Shown piece by piece: positions 27,869-35,080 of a stretch of 64,000 bases of DNA. The position numbers and the translations under genes were made by a program. A model generated the notes under the pieces. The model was given only the letters and a program-made list of their open reading frames with translations. It did not search any database and was not told the origin of the DNA. The DNA is from Fulvimarina sp039652615 (lineage in GTDB: Bacteria; Pseudomonadota; Alphaproteobacteria; Rhizobiales; Rhizobiaceae): assembly GCF_039652615.1 (NCBI RefSeq), contig NZ_JBDJAC010000006.1, forward strand, positions 186,001 to 250,000, written 5' to 3'. Each line of letters starts with the position of its first letter. Positions within the stretch are counted from its first letter, which is position 1.

Positions 27869-28639
27869 TCATGCGAAACACAGACCGAACAAAGCCGCGA
27901 TTTCGGTCAGCTGCTGCACCGCGCCGAGCGTATCGCCGGTCTGCCCGCCGAGGCGACGCTTCAGCCACAATCTGAAGCTTGCGAACTTCATAACCGCGAA
28001 GGTCAGGGCGAGAAGCGCGAAGCCTAGCCCGACGCCGAGCCCCGCGAGCAAAACGAAGATCGTCGTGCCGATGGCGAGCGCGACCCCCGCATCTTGCCTG
28101 TTCGGCTGGCCCACGCTTTCGGCGAGCCCGCCTTGATCGGCCGTCGGAAGGCTCGCCCAGAGGAGCGCCATGAGCCCCCGGGAAAGCGCTGCCGCACCGA
28201 GAGCGCCGAGCGCTGCCGCAATCGGCGAGATGGCGATCAGTTCGGCGAAGATCGCGACGCGCCCCATAACGGAGAAAACCAGCGCCAGCGCGCCATAGGT
28301 GCCGACACGGCTGTCCTTCATCACCGCGACGGCGCGCTCCGGTGGAAGATGGCCGAAGAGCCCATCCGCCACGTCACCGAGGCCGTCTTCATGCAGGGCA
28401 CCGGTGGTCCAGACCGCTATCGCCACCGCAAGGACCGCCGTAAGAAGCCCCGAAATGCCCAAGTGCGGAAGCAGGAGGAGGACGAGCGAGGCGGGGAACG
28501 CGGCGATCATTCCGGCCACGGGAAAGGCCGCGACGTCCTTGCCGAGGGGATGGGGACCATGGTCGAAGGCAGACGAAACGGGCGGCAGGCGCGTCAGGAA
28601 TGCGAGCGATCGAAGGAGGCGTTTCACGGTTTGCGGCAT
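27869..28639 (-). CDS. cobS: Adenosylcobinamide-GDP ribazoletransferase (cobalamin synthase)
   Basis: Membrane enzyme that joins the lower ligand alpha-ribazole to adenosylcobinamide-GDP. 256 residues, with about six hydrophobic segments. Conserved motifs: LTRLPP near the N-terminus, GALHEDGLGDVADGLFG with the metal-binding acidic residues (about residue 80), and MKDSRVGTYGALAL. The start at 28639 has a poor ribosome site (GCTGAG). No cobalamin riboswitch consensus is seen in the 105 nt upstream. Its usual partners cobU, cobC and cobP are not in the window. Confidence 0.93.
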   Translation of the reverse strand: MPQTVKRLLRSLAFLTRLPPVSSAFDHGPHPLGKDVAAFPVAGMIAAFPASLVLLLLPHLGISGLLTAVLAVAIAVWTTGALHEDGLGDVADGLFGHLPPERAVAVMKDSRVGTYGALALVFSVMGRVAIFAELIAISPIAAALGALGAAALSRGLMALLWASLPTADQGGLAESVGQPNRQDAGVALAIGTTIFVLLAGLGVGLGFALLALTFAVMKFASFRLWLKRRLGGQTGDTLGAVQQLTEIAALFGLCFA

Positions 28640-28744
28640 GGACTCAGCGCTATCGGAACAGTTTGCCGAGATCTGTCGCAGGCGCGGCGCAGGCCGGCAA
28701 GCGGGCCTGGCGGTGCCGAACCGGGGCAAGCGCATGGCGAAGGG

Positions 28745-29380
28745 CTACCAGCGCAGCAATCTCTGACCGATCAGCGCGCCGGCGGCAACGAGGATCGCGC
28801 TTGCTGAGGGATACCAAGTCGCGACGAAGAGCGGCGAATCATCGATACAGTGGGCTGCGTAGAAGAACGCACTGATGGCGGCGGCCGCCAGCCCGCAAAG
28901 CGCGCCTTGAAGCCTGGGGCGCAAGGGGGCCCGCTCTGCGGACGTATAAAGGAACAGGCCCAGCGGAACGAGGCCGAAGAGCGGGATCGTGATGAGGCAG
29001 GCCATGGAATTCGTGCCCATCATCCGTGTCTCCCACAAGGCCTGCGGCACCATCGCGAGCTCGACCAGCACAGAGCCGACGAGAAGAAGCACCGGGAGGA
29101 CGAGAAAGATGAGCTTGCGCTTGTCTCCCGTCGGCCGCGCGAGCTCCCTGAGCACGAGAAGCGTCGCGCCGGCGAGGATCGCCGTCAGCAGGAACTTGAA
29201 GTCGAAGCGCACCGTCTCGATGGCCTGCATGAAGTCTGGCCGAACGCCGATCGTCCCGAGCAGCGCGAGGCCGGCCGCGAGAACTGCGCCCAGCGCCGCG
29301 AGCGGCCAGCGCAAGGCGCGGGGCGGGGGATTTTCGGCGGCCTCCGCCTGAAGCTTGGCGATGAGTTGCTCGGTCTGCAT
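28745..29380 (-). CDS. nrsF: NrsF-type (DUF1109) membrane anti-sigma factor
   Basis: Six-helix inner-membrane protein, 211 residues, predicted to hold the ECF sigma factor encoded just upstream inactive at the membrane. The family is the anti-sigma partner of Caulobacter SigF-type sigmas, where two conserved cysteines are needed for sensing; cysteines are present here at about residues 128 (in NSMAC) and 178 (in AHCIDD), plus one at 162. The ATG lies 2 nt after the sigma stop codon, so the pair is co-translated. The signal sensed is inferred to be metal or oxidative stress. Confidence 0.88.
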   Translation of the reverse strand: MQTEQLIAKLQAEAAENPPPRALRWPLAALGAVLAAGLALLGTIGVRPDFMQAIETVRFDFKFLLTAILAGATLLVLRELARPTGDKRKLIFLVLPVLLLVGSVLVELAMVPQALWETRMMGTNSMACLITIPLFGLVPLGLFLYTSAERAPLRPRLQGALCGLAAAAISAFFYAAHCIDDSPLFVATWYPSASAILVAAGALIGQRLLRW

Positions 29381-29382
29381 CT

Positions 29383-29901
29383 TTACGATCCACCGCGTTC
29401 GGAAAGAGTCTTGAGGCCGCGGTGAAACGCGACCCGAACAGCGCCCGGGCTGATGTCGAGCTGTTCAGCCGTTTCCTCGATACTGCGCCCTTCGATGGAG
29501 ATGGACGTCACCACGTCGCGCATCCGCCCATCCAGCGTGTCCACGGCCTTCCTGACGTCGAGGGCCACGACGCCGCTTTCGTCCGGATCGACCGCCATCG
29601 CGTCCACATGGTCGGAGATGTCGACCTCGATCCGCTTGCCATGCTTGCGGAAGGCGTCGATCGCCTTGTAGCGCGCGATGGCGAAGAGCCAGGGTTCGAC
29701 CGGTTCGTCGGGTCGCCAGGTGTGCCGTTTGGCGTGGACCGCCATTAAAATCTCCTGAACCAGATCTTCCGTGTCGAAGCCCGGCAGACCGGGTGGCAGC
29801 TTGTGGGCGCAAAACCCCCTGAGCAGCCGCGCCGCGCCTTCGAGAAACTGGCCATAGGACCGATTGTCACCAGAAAGGCCTGCCCGAAGGAGGTCCGACA
29901 T
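29383..29901 (-). CDS. ECF RNA polymerase sigma factor (SigF/NrsF-linked group)
   Basis: Extracytoplasmic-function sigma factor, 172 residues from ATG 29901. Region 2 is visible in FDTEDLVQEILMAVHAKRHTW...PWLFAIARYKAIDAFRKHGK and region 4 in ISIEGRSIEETAEQLDISPGAVRVAFHRGLKTL. ATG 29901 (GGAG 4 nt upstream) is preferred over an in-frame GTG at 29934 because the candidate promoter at 29944-29969 would put the transcript start close to that GTG. Coupled to the NrsF anti-sigma gene downstream. Confidence 0.93.
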   Translation of the reverse strand: MSDLLRAGLSGDNRSYGQFLEGAARLLRGFCAHKLPPGLPGFDTEDLVQEILMAVHAKRHTWRPDEPVEPWLFAIARYKAIDAFRKHGKRIEVDISDHVDAMAVDPDESGVVALDVRKAVDTLDGRMRDVVTSISIEGRSIEETAEQLDISPGAVRVAFHRGLKTLSERGGS

Positions 29902-29943
29902 CCTGCTCCGTGCCTCGCTCGTTGCGGACTTCACGATAAGGCT

Positions 29944-29969
29944 TTCGCTGAAGACGGGATCATCGTTAC
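29944..29969 (-). promoter_or_regulatory. Predicted ECF-sigma promoter (autoregulatory)
   Basis: GTAACG-N16-CGAA on the minus strand, with the -10 about 43 nt before the sigma ATG. This agrees with the GTAAC-N16-CGAA type of promoter I recall for Caulobacter SigF, including the spacing, and suggests the sigma factor transcribes its own operon. Confidence 0.65.
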
Positions 29970-30134
29970 AGGGCCCCTGTCGGAAATCTGAGCGCAGGGC
30001 GCGCGTGAGATCGCGGCTGGCCCGGCGTTCAAGGATGACTTTCCCTACACCAGTTCGGCCTCATCCGCACCAATGATGCGGGATATCCCTATCGTTGCCG
30101 AGAATCCAGGCTGACCGCCAGAAAGCGCCGTGAT

Positions 30135-30791
30135 ATGGCAGCTGACATGAGTTTCGTGCCCGATCCCTCCACACTGCTTGCCTTTTTCTTCGCCGCGCTG
30201 GTCCTGACGATCACGCCGGGGCCGGACATGACGCTGTTTCTCGGGCGAACCCTCTCCCAGGGGCGTGCCGCCGGCATGGCGGCCATGCTGGGCGCCGCAA
30301 GCGGCATTCTGGTGCACACATCTCTGGCGGCCTTCGGCATTTCCGCCCTCATCGCGGCTTCGCCCGAGGCCTTCTTCGTCCTGAAGATGGTCGGTGCCGC
30401 CTATCTCGTTTTTCTCGCGGCGCAGGCAATCTTTTGCGGCTCCGCCCTCAGCGTGAAGACAGGCGAGCCAAAAAAGCCGAAACCGCTTTTCAGCCACTGG
30501 CTGACCGGCCTCGGGATCAATCTTCTCAACCCGAAGATCATCCTGTTCTTCGTGACGTTCCTTCCGCAATTCGTTTCGGCGTCGGATCCTCATGCGGCCG
30601 GAAAGCTCGTCTTCCTGGGCCTGTTCTTCATCCTCGTCGCGGTGCCCCTCAGCGTGCCGATGATTTTGGGGGCGGAGTGGCTGTCCGCAACGCTGATGCA
30701 GAGGCCGAAGGTGACACGCGCGATCGACTGGCTCTTCGCCGGGGTCTTTTCGGCATTCGCGGTGAGAATTCTCCTTGCCCAGAGCAAGTAG
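30135..30791 (+). CDS. LysE-family amino-acid exporter (RhtB type)
   Basis: Inner-membrane exporter, 218 residues, with about six helices. The family signature TITPGPDMTLFLGRTLSQGRAAG is split across residues 25-48, followed by SHWLTGLGINLLNPKIILFFVTFLPQF in the middle, the conserved N-P-K loop. Substrate unknown; relatives export lysine, homoserine, threonine or other amino acids. Starts at 30135 or ATG 30147 (MSFVPDP) are possible; neither has a strong ribosome site. Oriented away from the ECF operon. Confidence 0.88.
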   Translation: MAADMSFVPDPSTLLAFFFAALVLTITPGPDMTLFLGRTLSQGRAAGMAAMLGAASGILVHTSLAAFGISALIAASPEAFFVLKMVGAAYLVFLAAQAIFCGSALSVKTGEPKKPKPLFSHWLTGLGINLLNPKIILFFVTFLPQFVSASDPHAAGKLVFLGLFFILVAVPLSVPMILGAEWLSATLMQRPKVTRAIDWLFAGVFSAFAVRILLAQSK

Positions 30792-30852
30792 TCCTCACTG
30801 TGAAAACCGCCCTTGCACCGCGCCGGAAAAAGATTTAACTCCGGTCTCGGTC

Positions 30853-30869
30853 GCGGGGCAAAGCCCCGC
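30853..30869 (+). terminator. Small hairpin between lysE-type gene and tRNA
   Basis: GCGGGGC / GCCCCGC with a 3-nt loop, ending 4 nt before the tRNA. Without T tract. Could be a weak terminator of the exporter gene or a processing structure for the tRNA precursor. Confidence 0.35.
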
Positions 30870-30873
30870 CCGT

Positions 30874-30950
30874 GCGGTTGTAGCTCAGTTGGTTAGAGCG
30901 TCGGATTGTGGCTCCGGAGGTCGGTGGTTCGAGACCACCCAACCGTACCA
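30874..30950 (+). tRNA. tRNA-His (GTG)
   Basis: 77-nt cloverleaf with encoded CCA. Acceptor GCGGTTG / CAACCGT closes with a G1-U72 wobble; D-arm GCTC/GAGC, anticodon stem TCGGA/TCCGG, anticodon GTG at 30908-30910, T-arm GGTGG/CCACC with TTCGAGA. The discriminator is A73 and the base before G1 is T, so the usual G-1:C73 pair of bacterial tRNA-His is absent, as known for part of the Alphaproteobacteria. Confidence 0.97.
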
Positions 30951-31216
30951 TTTCTTTCTTCAGCGACTTATAGGGCACGCAAACGCTTGAAGGCGTGATG
31001 GCCTGTTTTTCGCCGCGCGGACGCCGTGCGTTTTCGAGCCCAATGCTCCATCGACGCCTGGACGATTGGTGCGCCACGGCGTGAACGGAGCAAGCGCTTG
31101 AGATTGCGAGGCAATCCGGTGCGGTTTACCGGCGCCTAACCATCTTCGTTTGGTGATCTGAACCTTTGTTCCTGTACACGCTTGTTCGCGGAGAAGCCCT
31201 TGAAGGAACGCGTCCC

Positions 31217-31435
31217 ATGCAAGCCAAGACCCTGTTACGACAACTCGAAGAAAAAGGGCTCGGCCTTCTTCCTATGCTGGAAGAGATCGAGAGCGATGAG
31301 ACGCGCCACGCGATCCGAGAATTCATTTCGACGGTGCAGGCCGTCCGTATCCTGACGGAAAAATTCAGTGAGAAAGAACCATCCGCCGCAACGGATGCGG
31401 CTCGGCGGCAAAATAATTCCGCTATCGTCGCTTGA
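31217..31435 (+). CDS. Small helical protein, 72 residues, unknown
   Basis: No named family recognised. ATG 31217 is preceded by AAGGA at 9 nt and gives a 72-residue, mostly helical protein: QAKTLLRQLEEKGLGLLPMLEEIESDETRHAIREFI is amphipathic, the rest polar and ending AIVA. No signal peptide, cysteine or hydrophobic segment. An earlier in-frame ATG at 31166 lacks a ribosome site. Followed by repeat copy D. Confidence 0.55.
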   Translation: MQAKTLLRQLEEKGLGLLPMLEEIESDETRHAIREFISTVQAVRILTEKFSEKEPSAATDAARRQNNSAIVA

Positions 31436-31459
31436 TGGAGCGAATGTCAGATTTGCGTC

Positions 31460-31572
31460 CCGTTAGCCGGGAAAATGAATTGACCTCCAAGATCAATTCT
31501 CGTCCGGCCAAAGTCCCGGATGCCGCTCGGGCTGAGACGGACCGATGAAATCGAGGGTTTCAAAGGTTTGCT
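31460..31572 (-). repeat. Dispersed intergenic repeat, family 1, copy D (inverted)
   Basis: Read on the minus strand this begins CCTTTGAAA, then AGCCCGAGCGGC, CGGACGAGAATTGA and an inverted GAATTGA / TCAATTC pair, aligning with copies A and B over their length. It occupies part of the 367-nt gap 31436-31802, the rest of which is comparatively AT-rich and holds no gene I can support. Confidence 0.72.
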
Positions 31573-31802
31573 TTTCCCATTTTCCGGAGAGGCTCAAATT
31601 TAATTTTAGTTCGGGACAACCACTCGAAATGCGATCTTGGCTTGCGGTTCCTTGACCCAGACATTCACTTCGAAGTTGCGATAGGCGAATTGGCGACCGT
31701 TGGAATTCAAGCGCGAGAAAATGAAAAAACATTTCAATATCAATCGTTAATGTATGTCCTTCAGTGTTTCTGTTGGCTTCCGTCAGCAGCGAGTTGAAGA
31801 GC

Positions 31803-32120
31803 ATGACCCAGCATATCGGCGACCTGGTCGTCACCGGCGAGTTTCAGCAAGCGGGCCAGGTGACCGGCACAACCTATGTCCGCGCCGGAGGACGGCTTGT
31901 CGCCCACGGCCAGCTCGTGGGTGGCTTGGTCGTCGATAAGGGTGGAAACGCTGTCCTTCATGGGCAAAGCGCGCGCAATGTCGTCAATCACGGCGACTTG
32001 CTTCTCTTCGGTCAGATCTCCGGCCGGCTCCTCGGATCTCCGCCTTTAAATACGCTCGAGCGCGGCCAGATCATCGGTCGTGATCTGAAGCTTCCTGCCA
32101 GGGCGGACAAATCGGCTTGA
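31803..32120 (+). CDS. Small beta-solenoid-like protein (bactofilin-like pattern)
   Basis: 105 residues from ATG 31803. The sequence is a run of short glycine-spaced beta repeats: H-I-G-D-L-V-V-T-G, then T-Y-V-R-A-G-G-R-L, A-H-G-Q-L-V-G-G-L-V-V, A-V-L-H-G-Q-S-A-R-N-V and L-L-F-G-Q-I-S-G. This spacing is typical of bactofilins and similar right-handed solenoids, which assemble into filaments or patches. No known bactofilin motif beyond the periodicity is certain. The ribosome site is weak (GAAGAGC). Upstream of phoR but with 164 nt between them. Confidence 0.55.
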   Translation: MTQHIGDLVVTGEFQQAGQVTGTTYVRAGGRLVAHGQLVGGLVVDKGGNAVLHGQSARNVVNHGDLLLFGQISGRLLGSPPLNTLERGQIIGRDLKLPARADKSA

Positions 32121-32284
32121 TGGTGCCTGGTCGGGCGATGACCGCCAAGGTCGGTGGCGCGACACCGGCGCGATGAGCCGCTTTATTGCCGTCTTGCTAT
32201 CGATGGTTCCCTCGGTTTCATAAGGCTGTCAGCCGGTTCGCGTAGCGCTTCGCGGCGTTTCATGCGAATCGAGGGCCGCTGTCC

Positions 32285-33577
32285 GTGACAATGCCAGACA
32301 TACCGACCGAAACCTTTCCCTTTCCGCGACGGCGTAAGCGACTTGCCGGTCTCGTGATCGTCGGCGGAATAGGCCTTGGCATATTCCATCCGGACACGAT
32401 TCCGCCGCTTCTTGCCTTCGTCGCCGCAATCCTCGGACTGCTTTTCTGGCCGTCGCGGAGGGCGCGCAGCGAGCCGGCGAAGCCGGAGGTCCGGCCTGAG
32501 AAACATCATCTCGATCCCGGTGCGGAAGCGGTGGTCGAGGCGCTGGCCGAGCCGGTGCTCGTCGTCGACCGCGAATTGACGCTTACCTACCAGAATCCGG
32601 CATCTGTCGCGCCGCTCGGCCGACTTCAGGCCGGTATGCCGATCCATCTCCGGTTCCGCGCCCCCCATGTCCTCTCCGCGATCGACGACGCCATCGCGGC
32701 CGGCAAGCGAACCGCGACCTCGCTCGACGAGCGGCGTGGCGCCGATCGCAGTTTTCAGATCGAAGTCCTCCCTGTCCCCGCACGCGACGGAGGAGAGCCG
32801 TCGGTCTTCCTCGTCATCTTCTACGATCGGACTGTCACGCGGCAGACGGAGCGGATCCGGACCGATTTCGTCGCCAACGCCAGCCACGAATTGCGCACCC
32901 CGCTCGCTTCGCTGGCGGGCTTCATCGAAACGCTGCAGGGTCCGGCCCAGAACGATGCGGAAGCGCGCGAGAAGTTTCTCGCCATCATGCGCGAACAGGC
33001 CGGGCGCATGTCGCGGCTGATCGACGATCTCCTTTCGCTTTCGCGGATCGAGATGAAGCGGCACCTGCCGGTGAGCCAGCCGGTCGAGCTCGGCGATGTT
33101 CTGCGGAGCGTGGCGGATCAGCTTGGCCCGCTCGCGGGCGATCTGGGCATCACCATCGAAACCGATATCGTCGAGGAGAAGGTGCATGTCGCTGGCGAGC
33201 CCGACGAATTGATGCAGGTCTTTTCTAACCTTCTCGAAAACGCCTGCAAATACGGCCGGGAGGGCGAGCGGGTGGTGCTGCGCCTGACGACCGGCGAAGA
33301 GCGGGGCCGGCCGATTGCGGACGCCACCGTCGTCGACTTCGGTCCCGGTATCGCGGCCGAGCACCTGCCACGGCTCACCGAGCGGTTCTACCGGGTCGAT
33401 GTAGGCAGTTCGCGGGCCATGAAGGGAACTGGGCTCGGCCTTGCGATCGTGCGCAACATTCTGCTCCGCCACAAGGCGCGGCTGATGGTCGAGTCCGAGG
33501 TGGGGGAGGGGGCGCAATTCACCGCGCGATTCCAGAGATTGACACAGACGATCGTGGAATCAGAAAAAAATCAGTAG
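32285..33577 (+). CDS. phoR: Phosphate-regulon sensor histidine kinase PhoR
   Basis: Membrane sensor kinase for phosphate limitation, phosphorylating PhoB. 430 residues. N-terminal hydrophobic pair at about residues 20-55, a PAS-like region (about 80-185), H-box NASHELRTPLASL (about residue 204), N-box VFSNLLENACKYG, G1 VVDFGPGI, F-box RLTERFYRVD and G2 GTGLGLAI. Starts are GTG 32285 or ATG 32291; neither has a clear ribosome site. First gene of the pho-pst cluster, with the Pho box between it and pstS. Confidence 0.93.
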   Translation: MTMPDIPTETFPFPRRRKRLAGLVIVGGIGLGIFHPDTIPPLLAFVAAILGLLFWPSRRARSEPAKPEVRPEKHHLDPGAEAVVEALAEPVLVVDRELTLTYQNPASVAPLGRLQAGMPIHLRFRAPHVLSAIDDAIAAGKRTATSLDERRGADRSFQIEVLPVPARDGGEPSVFLVIFYDRTVTRQTERIRTDFVANASHELRTPLASLAGFIETLQGPAQNDAEAREKFLAIMREQAGRMSRLIDDLLSLSRIEMKRHLPVSQPVELGDVLRSVADQLGPLAGDLGITIETDIVEEKVHVAGEPDELMQVFSNLLENACKYGREGERVVLRLTTGEERGRPIADATVVDFGPGIAAEHLPRLTERFYRVDVGSSRAMKGTGLGLAIVRNILLRHKARLMVESEVGEGAQFTARFQRLTQTIVESEKNQ

Positions 33578-33592
33578 TTTCATAGACATAAA

Positions 33593-33621
33593 CTGTCATA
33601 AAACCGTAGCTCTACTGTCAT
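33593..33621 (+). promoter_or_regulatory. Pho box upstream of pstS
   Basis: Three 7-mers spaced exactly 11 nt apart: CTGTCAT at 33593, CCGTAGC at 33604 and CTGTCAT at 33615, separated by AT-rich 4-mers. This matches the PhoB-binding direct-repeat layout. It lies about 117 nt before the pstS start, immediately after phoR. Confidence 0.85.
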
Positions 33622-33737
33622 ATATGGTTCGCGGAAAGTCGTTAGGCATTGACCGAATTCGGGACTTTGGCACCGCAGCATGAGGTTGCGGCGGAGTTCC
33701 GGTTTCCCCCTCAAACTCCACCAAGGAGAACTCCCCC

Positions 33738-34790
33738 GTGAACACCAAGCTTTTCACCAGCCTGATGGTTGGCTCGTCGCTCGCTTTCGCCGCCCCGGCC
33801 CTCGCTCAGTCGAACGAAGCCGTTCAGGTCGCCGGTTCCTCGACGGTTCTGCCCTACGCTCAGATCGTTGCCGAGAACTATGGTGAAACTTTCCCGGACT
33901 ACCCGACGCCGATCGTTGAATCCGGCGGATCTTCGGCTGGTCTCAAGCAGTTCTGCCAGGGCGTTGGCCCGGACACGATCGATATCGCGAACGCTTCGCG
34001 CCAGATCCGCGATTCGGAAATCGAAGCCTGCAACAGCGCCGGCGTCAACGAGATCAGTGAAGTCAAGTTCGGCTATGACGGGATCGTCTTCGCCTCGGCC
34101 GCATCGGGCGCTTCTTTCGCTCTGACCCCGGAAATGGTCTACAAGGCCATGGCCGCCCAGGTTCCGCAGGACGGGGAGATGGGCCAGAACTCCTACTCGA
34201 ACTGGTCGCAGGTCGACTCCTCGCTTCCGGATCAGGAAATTGCGGCCTTCATCCCCGCGTCCAACCACGGCACCCGCGAAGTTTTCGAAGAGAAGCTTTT
34301 GCTCCAGGGCTGTGAAGATTCCGGCGCCATGAAGATGATGACGGATGGCGGCATGGACGAAGATGCAGCCGAAGACGCCTGCATGCAGGTCCGCAATGAC
34401 GGTTCGATCGGCGAAATCTCCGGTGACTACACCGAGACGCTCGCCCGCATCGACGCCAACCCGCAGGCGGTTGGCGTGTTCGGTCTCGCATTCTTCGAGC
34501 AGAACCAGGACAAGCTGCAGGTCGCCACGGTCGACGGCGTCACCCCGTCGGCAGACACGATCGCCTCTGGCGAGTATCCGGTTTCGCGTCCCCTGTTCTT
34601 CTACGTGAAGCGCGCTCACCTCGGCGTCGTTCCGGGTCTTCAGGAATACGTTCAGTTCTTCCTGTCCGAGCAGATGACCGGCGAAGGTTCGCCGACCGTC
34701 GAATACGGTCTGGTTCCGCTTTCCGCTGACGAGCGTCAGACCCAGATGGACCAGTTCGAAAGCGGCGAGTCCGTTTCGGTCGCCGGCTAA
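33738..34790 (+). CDS. pstS: Phosphate ABC transporter, periplasmic binding protein PstS
   Basis: High-affinity phosphate receptor in the periplasm. 350 residues with a signal peptide ending ALA (about residue 23), then VQVAGSSTVLPYAQIVAE and ESGGSSAGLKQFCQG, which bind phosphate, and NHGTREVFEEKLL. The protein is strongly acidic. A GTG start is supported by AAGGAG 9 nt upstream. It sits behind a Pho box and before a strong hairpin, so it should be the most abundant product of the operon. Confidence 0.96.
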   Translation: MNTKLFTSLMVGSSLAFAAPALAQSNEAVQVAGSSTVLPYAQIVAENYGETFPDYPTPIVESGGSSAGLKQFCQGVGPDTIDIANASRQIRDSEIEACNSAGVNEISEVKFGYDGIVFASAASGASFALTPEMVYKAMAAQVPQDGEMGQNSYSNWSQVDSSLPDQEIAAFIPASNHGTREVFEEKLLLQGCEDSGAMKMMTDGGMDEDAAEDACMQVRNDGSIGEISGDYTETLARIDANPQAVGVFGLAFFEQNQDKLQVATVDGVTPSADTIASGEYPVSRPLFFYVKRAHLGVVPGLQEYVQFFLSEQMTGEGSPTVEYGLVPLSADERQTQMDQFESGESVSVAG

Positions 34791-34806
34791 TCCGTCACGA
34801 TTGTCT

Positions 34807-34843
34807 GGAGGTGCCGCGTTTTGCGGCGCCTCCGTTCTTTTTT
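34807..34843 (+). terminator. Strong terminator/attenuator between pstS and pstC
   Basis: Stem GGAGGTGCCGC / GCGGCGCCTCC (one wobble), 5-nt loop, followed by GTTCTTTTTT. It should terminate most transcripts after pstS and let a minority run into pstCAB. Confidence 0.87.
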
Positions 34844-35080
34844 CAAAGCCTGGCTGATGGATGTATGTCGCAGCGGGCTTTGAGGGTCGTGGGTCGGTGA
34901 TCCGCTCGGGTCGATGGCCTGCGGTTTGGGCAGGGCGTGTCCGTTTTTGCAGCCCGAAGCGATGTCGTGACTGCATTCGAGATCGTCTTGTGCCCTCCGA
35001 AGATGCCGCGTTTATTCGGACGATCCTCATCGTGCTTGCCGTGAGCAGACTATCCGCAACGTTCTGAGAAAGCGGGCCTC

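Noticed and set aside
28640..28744. Possible cobalamin riboswitch before cobS
   Set aside because: No B12-box consensus is found on the minus strand in the 105 nt available.
30835..31077. 80-codon frame antisense to tRNA-His
   Set aside because: A familiar false gene: the peptide GLEPPTSGATIRRSNQLSYN is what antisense tRNA DNA typically encodes.
32183..33517. 444-codon minus-strand open frame over phoR
   Set aside because: Antisense shadow; the plus strand encodes all histidine-kinase boxes.
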